8,439 nucleotides of DNA, taken from assembly GCA_910584545.1 (NCBI GenBank), contig CAJUBC010000069.1:1-8439 (forward strand), read 5' to 3'. The DNA is from an uncultured Muribaculaceae bacterium (GTDB lineage Bacteria; Bacteroidota; Bacteroidia; Bacteroidales; Muribaculaceae). The notes under the pieces are model-generated. The model saw only the letters and a list, made by a program, of their open reading frames with translations. It was not told where the DNA came from and made no database searches. Position 1 is the stretch's first letter, and every line of letters begins with the position of its first letter. The translations under genes and the position numbers were made by a program. Below are positions 6,922-8,439 of the stretch, piece after piece.

Positions 6922-6954
6922 CAAAGTTATATATAAAGGGGATTGAGTTCCAAA
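6922..6954 (-). promoter_or_regulatory. Consensus Bacteroides promoter
   Basis: On the minus strand TAACTTTG (6922-6929) is an exact match to the -7 consensus TAnnTTTG. TTTG (6951-6954) matches the -33 element with a 21-bp gap, inside the usual 19-21 bp. Transcription should begin near 6914 and give a leader of about 25 bases before the secreted-protein start codon. Readthrough of the 147-bp gap at 6332-6478 could also supply the RiPP genes. Confidence 0.8.
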
Positions 6955-6962
6955 AAATCTTA

Positions 6963-7028
6963 TTGGACATTTGGCTTGTAATGCATTGGTAATCAATGGG
7001 TGACTTTAGAACTTTTTGGACATTTTGG
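6963..7028. promoter_or_regulatory. Spaced direct repeat upstream of the promoter, candidate operator pair
   Basis: TTGGACATTTGG (6963-6974) and TTGGACATTTTGG (7016-7028) are the same word with one inserted T. Their starts are 53 bp apart, close to five turns of the helix, so both would face the same side of the DNA. The nearer copy ends 9 bases upstream of the -33 element. This is where an activator would bind. The neighbouring HTH regulator is the obvious candidate, but binding is inference. Confidence 0.45.
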
Positions 7029-7048
7029 AAATATGGGTGTGTTGACAC

Positions 7049-7086
7049 TGTCCCGATGCATTTTGCATGGGACTTAGAGCGGGACA
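7049..7086. terminator. Overlapping alternative stem-loops after the regulator gene
   Basis: TGTCCCG (7049-7055) is a perfect inverted copy of CGGGACA (7080-7086). Inside it, TCCC and ATGCA (7051-7060) pair with TGCAT and GGGA (7064-7072) as a 9-bp stem with a single bulge. The two folds share TCCC, so they exclude each other. The region lies 37 bases beyond the regulator stop, where a terminator is expected, but no T run follows on the minus strand. A run of eight T (7094-7101) would follow on the plus strand, where I see no gene. Confidence 0.4.
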
Positions 7087-7122
7087 AGCCCTGTTTTTTT
7101 TGCAATTTTGAATGGAATCGAT

Positions 7123-7770
7123 CTACGAGAGTTCCTCTGCTACGCGCCTTATTCCTGCGTCTTCCGAAGCGGAAATCCTGTCAAGAATCCGCTTTCTTTT
7201 CTTATAATAATAGTTGATGTCTATGCCGAGCAACAGCGATACCGACTTCGGGGAAAGTCCCGACAGGGAGAGGGCCAGCAGCAGCCAGGCCTCTTTCCTG
7301 AGGCCGAACTCATCCCTCGCCCTGCTGATGGCTCCTCGATAGTTCATGTCCACCGTCCCGGCAATCATATCGAGCTTCTCAGGTCTGCGCATCTCCTGCA
7401 GCAGTCCCTCGATGAGTTTTCTGACGGACGTGGAGCCCATCGCCGCGTTCGAGGGATTCATGTATTGCTGACTGATCTCGTTGAGCGTGTCCCATGAGGA
7501 GGCGTATGAGTCCTTCAGACTCATGAGAATCTGCTCCTCTCCGGCCTTTCGGTCTTCATCATATCCGGATAACCGTTCCTCCATCTCCCGCAGAGAGTCC
7601 CGAAGCATCGAGGCATCGGCAATGGACTCGGCGAGCTGCAGGTCCTTTATGCGGCGGCGAGTTCTCGAAGCATGCCATACTCCGAATATCAGCATCAACA
7701 GGATCAATATGGAGAGGACGAGGATCACAATCCAGTCGGAAAGCCGGTCATTCCTTTCCAAGGCATCGTT
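7123..7770 (-). CDS. C-terminal part of membrane TPR regulator: TM, coiled coil, HTH
   Basis: This is the second half of a regulator whose first half is encoded one frame away at 7771-8439. From the frame junction it gives about 215 residues: a short linker, one transmembrane helix WIVILVLSILILLMLIFGVW, a basic stop (RTRRR), a charged coiled-coil-like stretch of about 50 residues, and a C-terminal helix-turn-helix around LALSLSGLSPKSVSLLLGI followed by YYYKKRKRI. This resembles the DUF6377-type regulators of Bacteroidales, which place TPR repeats in the periplasm and a DNA-binding tail in the cytoplasm. The open frame reaches back to an ATG at 7923, but its first 51 codons are out of frame with the true protein. 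It is convergent in order with the locus and probably controls it. If the frameshift is real, this part may not be made. Confidence 0.7.
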   Translation of the reverse strand, partial: NDALERNDRLSDWIVILVLSILILLMLIFGVWHASRTRRRIKDLQLAESIADASMLRDSLREMEERLSGYDEDRKAGEEQILMSLKDSYASSWDTLNEISQQYMNPSNAAMGSTSVRKLIEGLLQEMRRPEKLDMIAGTVDMNYRGAISRARDEFGLRKEAWLLLALSLSGLSPKSVSLLLGIDINYYYKKRKRILDRISASEDAGIRRVAEELS

Positions 7771-8439
7771 TTTAAGCTGATTTCCAGATTGTTGTGGGAA
7801 TCCATCACGTAGTGGTCGAGTATCCTCCTTATGGCGCGGTCCTGCATCATGAAAATGGAGTCGTTGACCGCTCCGGCAAATTCCGAATCTCCATCCTTGA
7901 TTCCTATGTTCACCAACTGACAATACATGCGTATTTTTTCGGACTCACTCAGTGAGGCCGGGTCAATCTGGGCTATTGTTGATTTTGCGGAGTCGAAGGC
8001 GCCAGACTTCACCAGCAAGGCTGTCTCCGAAATGAGGGCTTCGTTCCCGTATTCATAATATCCCTCCTCTGAAAACCTTTTCAGACTGTCTATCTGTCTG
8101 TAAGCGGTTTCAAGATTGCCTGCGTATGTGTTGGCCGGAACAAGCGAATGGAGGCACGAGACCTCCAGGGCGGTGTCCTTCATAGCGCGGGAACGGGCCC
8201 GCACACTGTCGAGAATGGATATGGATTCCTCTGGTTTGTTCAGGTTGAGAAGACATGTGGCACGCTCCATCTCTGAATATAGGGCATGTCTCTCAAGGCC
8301 CGCTTTGCTGAAATAATCGGACGACTTGCCATAATACTCCGCAGCCTTTATCTGATTGTAGTCCGTCACGTAGATGTCGGCGATGTTGCGGAGTGTCCGG
8401 GCAGTCCAGAGGTCATCACCCATATCAGACGCTAAGTAG
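7725..8439 (-). CDS. N-terminal part of TPR regulator (partial, cut by window edge)
   Basis: The frame is open to the right edge, so the true start lies outside the window. The visible 218 family-like residues, counted from the first in-window Met at 8423, consist of helical repeats with TPR character: one around WTARTLRNIADIY with a second helix AAEYYGKSSDYFSKAG, one around LNLNKPEESISILDSV, one around TYAGNLETAYRQIDSL, and a weaker one around LLVKSGAFDSAKSTIAQI. These would form a ligand- or peptide-sensing domain, likely periplasmic given the transmembrane helix in the second half. After SLK the frame drifts into TMPWKGMTGFPTGL and stops, because of the one-base difference at 7769-7773. 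The signal peptide expected at the true N-terminus is not visible here. Confidence 0.75.
   Translation of the reverse strand, partial: YLASDMGDDLWTARTLRNIADIYVTDYNQIKAAEYYGKSSDYFSKAGLERHALYSEMERATCLLNLNKPEESISILDSVRARSRAMKDTALEVSCLHSLVPANTYAGNLETAYRQIDSLKRFSEEGYYEYGNEALISETALLVKSGAFDSAKSTIAQIDPASLSESEKIRMYCQLVNIGIKDGDSEFAGAVNDSIFMMQDRAIRRILDHYVMDSHNNLEISLKTMPWKGMTGFPTGL
7769..7773 (-). other. Frameshift at an A5 tract inside the regulator gene
   Basis: In the sense direction the site reads CTTAAAAAC. The upstream frame gives SLK and then leaves the family-like sequence for 14 residues before a stop (at 7725). The downstream frame gives LKNDALERND and leads straight into the transmembrane helix. 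One additional A (six instead of five) would join both frames exactly. The options are a real one-base deletion, a read or assembly error, slippage at the tract, or programmed -1 frameshifting on the C TTA AAA site. Confidence 0.75.

Noticed and set aside
7081..7101. Plus-strand terminator GGG/CCC followed by eight T
   Set aside because: The stem has only three pairs and there is no plus-strand gene for it to end.
6890..7105. Upstream extension of the secreted-protein gene by 72 codons
   Set aside because: The extension would place a signal peptide in the middle of the protein and would read through the consensus promoter at 6922-6954. The start at 6889 is far better.

Overview
The window looks like accessory DNA of a Bacteroidales bacterium. 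The support is a textbook Bacteroides-type promoter (TTTG, 21 bp, TAACTTTG) at 6922-6954, an outer-membrane barrel that resembles the PF14905 (OMP_b-brl_3) family, a small secreted DUF3244-like protein, and a membrane-bound TPR regulator with a C-terminal helix-turn-helix. Base composition is moderate to high in GC, which would suit Muribaculaceae, Prevotella or Parabacteroides relatives. I cannot place the genus with confidence.

Every convincing gene lies on the minus strand, so the region reads from right to left. First comes a TPR/transmembrane/HTH regulator, cut by the right edge and carrying a one-base frameshift at 7769-7773 (7123-8439). An intergenic region follows with stem-loops, a spaced direct repeat and a promoter (6890-7122). 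Next are a secreted 136-residue DUF3244-like protein (6479-6889) and an 83-residue cysteine-rich double-glycine peptide (6080-6331). A strong stem-loop (6045-6071) separates this peptide from a radical SAM/SPASM maturase (4699-6015). The last two genes are a TonB-receptor-like outer-membrane barrel (2555-4681) and a peptidase-containing ABC transporter of the C39 type (278-2527), then a likely terminator. Two tandem GC-rich foldable repeats (121-224) and about 120 bases without a gene complete the left end.

Together the genes form a compact RiPP locus. The peptide has a 28-residue leader ending in a classic double-glycine site. Its 55-residue core holds ten cysteines, all arranged as five Cys-x-Cys pairs. 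The SPASM enzyme would modify the core, and the C39 domain of the transporter would remove the leader during export across the inner membrane. The outer-membrane barrel would carry the product across the outer membrane, or bring it back, or act in immunity. No HlyD adaptor or TolC partner is encoded here. The upstream regulator and secreted protein may sense and control the locus. The product's chemistry and function cannot be read from sequence; thioether-bridged peptide and metal-binding peptide are both reasonable hypotheses.
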